6,354 bases of DNA from RUG472 sp045224495 (GTDB lineage Bacteria; Bacillota; Clostridia; Christensenellales; CAG-138), in assembly GCA_045224495.1 (NCBI GenBank), contig JBGVAK010000067.1, forward strand, positions 1-6,354, in the 5' to 3' direction. Positions 5,247 to 6,354 of this stretch are shown here, in pieces. The first letter of the stretch is position 1. Every line of letters starts with the position of its first letter. The notes below the pieces were generated by a model that ran no database searches, was not told where the DNA came from, and worked only from the letters and a program-made list of their open reading frames with translations. The translations under genes and the position numbers were made by a program.

Positions 5247-6323
5247 TCAGATGCAGTGCGCGTCGCCGGGCGCGAAGTCGATGTACGCCGTCTCGCCGGC
5301 CTGGTAGATCTTCTTGTCCTTGGGATTGTACTCGTGGATGATGAGCTTCACGTTGCCCAGCATCACATGGTAGAGCTGGTAGGCGCCCATGAAGTTGGAC
5401 ACGACGACTTCCACGGGGAAGTAGCCCTCGTCCCGCAGCATGGTGGACTCGGGCCGGAGGACCACGGTGGTGTCGGCACCGTCAGCCACGTTGGCGGCCT
5501 CGGCCACCTTCACCTCCACACCGTTGATGTTCACGATGCCCGTGTCGCCCTCGTGGCGGACCATCTTGCCCTCCAGGAAGTTGGCGTCGCCGATGAAGTC
5601 GGCCACGAACTTGTTCTTGGGATGGTAGTAGATCTCCTGGGGCGTGCCCATCTGGGAGACGAGACCCTTCTCCATGACGATGATCTTGTCGGAGAGGGCC
5701 ATAGCCTCGCTCTGGTCGTGGGTCACGTACACGGCGGTGATGCCGGCCCGTTGCTGGATGCGGCGGATCTCGGTCCGCATGGTCACGCGGAGCTTTGCGT
5801 CCAGGTTGGAGAGGGGCTCGTCGAACAGCAGCACGCCGGGCTCCATGACCAGGGCGCGGGCCAGGGCCACCCGCTGCTGCTGGCCGCCGGAAAGCTGGTT
5901 GGTCATGCGGCTCTCCATGCCTTCGAGGCCCACGAGGGCCAGGATGTCCGTGACTTTGCGCTTGATCTCCTCCTTGGGGACCTTGCGGATCTTGAGGCCG
6001 TAGGCCACGTTGTCGAAGATGTTATAGTGGGGCAGCAGCGCGTAGCTCTGGAACACCATGGCCGTGTCCCGCTTGTTGGGGGTCAGGGCGTTGATGGGCT
6101 CGTTGCCCAGATAGATCTCGCCCTCGTCGGGGCTCTCAAAGCCCGCGATCATGCGGAGCGTGGTGGTCTTGCCGCAGCCGGAGGGGCCCAGCAGCGTCAC
6201 GAAGGAGCCGGGCTCGATCTCGAGGTTGGTGTCCTTGACGGCATAGAAGTCCTTCTTGGTCTTGGGGTCCTGATAGATCTTGGAAATATGTTCCAGGCGT
6301 ACGCCTTTTTTCTCTTTAGCCAC
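5247..6323 (-). CDS. ABC importer ATP-binding subunit, PotA/FbpC-like with TOBE domain
   Basis: A 358-residue ATPase that powers an ABC importer of the polyamine/iron(III)/phosphonate-type group (PotA, FbpC and PhnT relatives). All nucleotide-binding motifs are present: Walker A GPSGCGKTT (46-54), Q-loop Gln92 in VFQSYALLPH, signature LSGGQQQR (144-151), Walker B VLLFDEP (164-170), D-loop SNLD (172-175) and H-loop His202 in VTHDQSEA. After about residue 240 comes the regulatory TOBE-type domain (GDANFLEGKM onward, VVLRPEST at 287-294), giving the usual family length. The start is GTG at 6321-6323, with AGGAGG nine bases upstream; an in-frame TGA at 6342-6344 blocks any longer start and could be the stop of the preceding gene. 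No permease or binding protein is in the window, so they are expected upstream, beyond the right edge. Being followed by a strong hairpin, it looks like the last gene of its operon. The substrate cannot be decided from the ATPase alone. Confidence 0.93.
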   Translation of the reverse strand: MAKEKKGVRLEHISKIYQDPKTKKDFYAVKDTNLEIEPGSFVTLLGPSGCGKTTTLRMIAGFESPDEGEIYLGNEPINALTPNKRDTAMVFQSYALLPHYNIFDNVAYGLKIRKVPKEEIKRKVTDILALVGLEGMESRMTNQLSGGQQQRVALARALVMEPGVLLFDEPLSNLDAKLRVTMRTEIRRIQQRAGITAVYVTHDQSEAMALSDKIIVMEKGLVSQMGTPQEIYYHPKNKFVADFIGDANFLEGKMVRHEGDTGIVNINGVEVKVAEAANVADGADTTVVLRPESTMLRDEGYFPVEVVVSNFMGAYQLYHVMLGNVKLIIHEYNPKDKKIYQAGETAYIDFAPGDAHCI

Positions 6324-6332
6324 AGCCTTAGT

Positions 6333-6338
6333 CCTCCT
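6333..6338 (-). promoter_or_regulatory. Ribosome-binding site deciding the GTG start of the ABC ATPase
   Basis: AGGAGG on the minus strand, nine bases before the GTG at 6323. Without it the non-ATG start would be doubtful, as the next Met codons lie inside the conserved ATPase domain. Confidence 0.88.
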
Positions 6339-6354
6339 CTTTCAATTTTCTGCT

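Overview
This window is a high-GC (about 60% by eye) piece of bacterial chromosome with strong AGGAGG ribosome-binding sites, short tight operons and hairpin-rich spacers. The protein families fit a gut Clostridia lineage such as Oscillospiraceae. That placement is inferred from style and gene content and was not tested by a search.

Layout. (1) 1-1827, plus strand: the C-terminal part of a PepD-type dipeptidase, cut by the window edge, followed 11 bases later by a complete CapA-family metallophosphatase-like protein. (2) 1828-2085: a convergent spacer with no credible gene. It holds a 139-base nested inverted repeat and two strong 13-bp hairpins. (3) 2086-4901, minus strand: a compact four-gene operon, in transcription order flavin reductase-like protein, MATE efflux transporter, glutaredoxin-like thiol protein and HAD hydrolase. 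The gaps are 9 and 15 bases, then a 4-base ATGA overlap. A sigma-70-like promoter lies just upstream, at 4931-4959. (4) 4971-5246: a second hairpin-rich spacer with two terminator candidates on the minus strand, a long interrupted hairpin and a doubtful 19-codon ORF. (5) 5247-6323, minus strand: the ATPase subunit of a PotA/FbpC-type ABC importer, with a GTG start. Its permease and binding-protein genes are not in the window and probably lie beyond the right edge.

How the genes may work together. PepD and the CapA-like protein look co-transcribed and could act on peptides or gamma-glutamyl material, but this is inference. The four-gene operon combines a flavin enzyme, a thiol-redox protein, a drug/metabolite exporter and a small-molecule phosphatase, which suggests a stress or detoxification cassette. 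No single pathway is proven. All the protein genes belong to known families. The least explained material is the structure in the two spacers.
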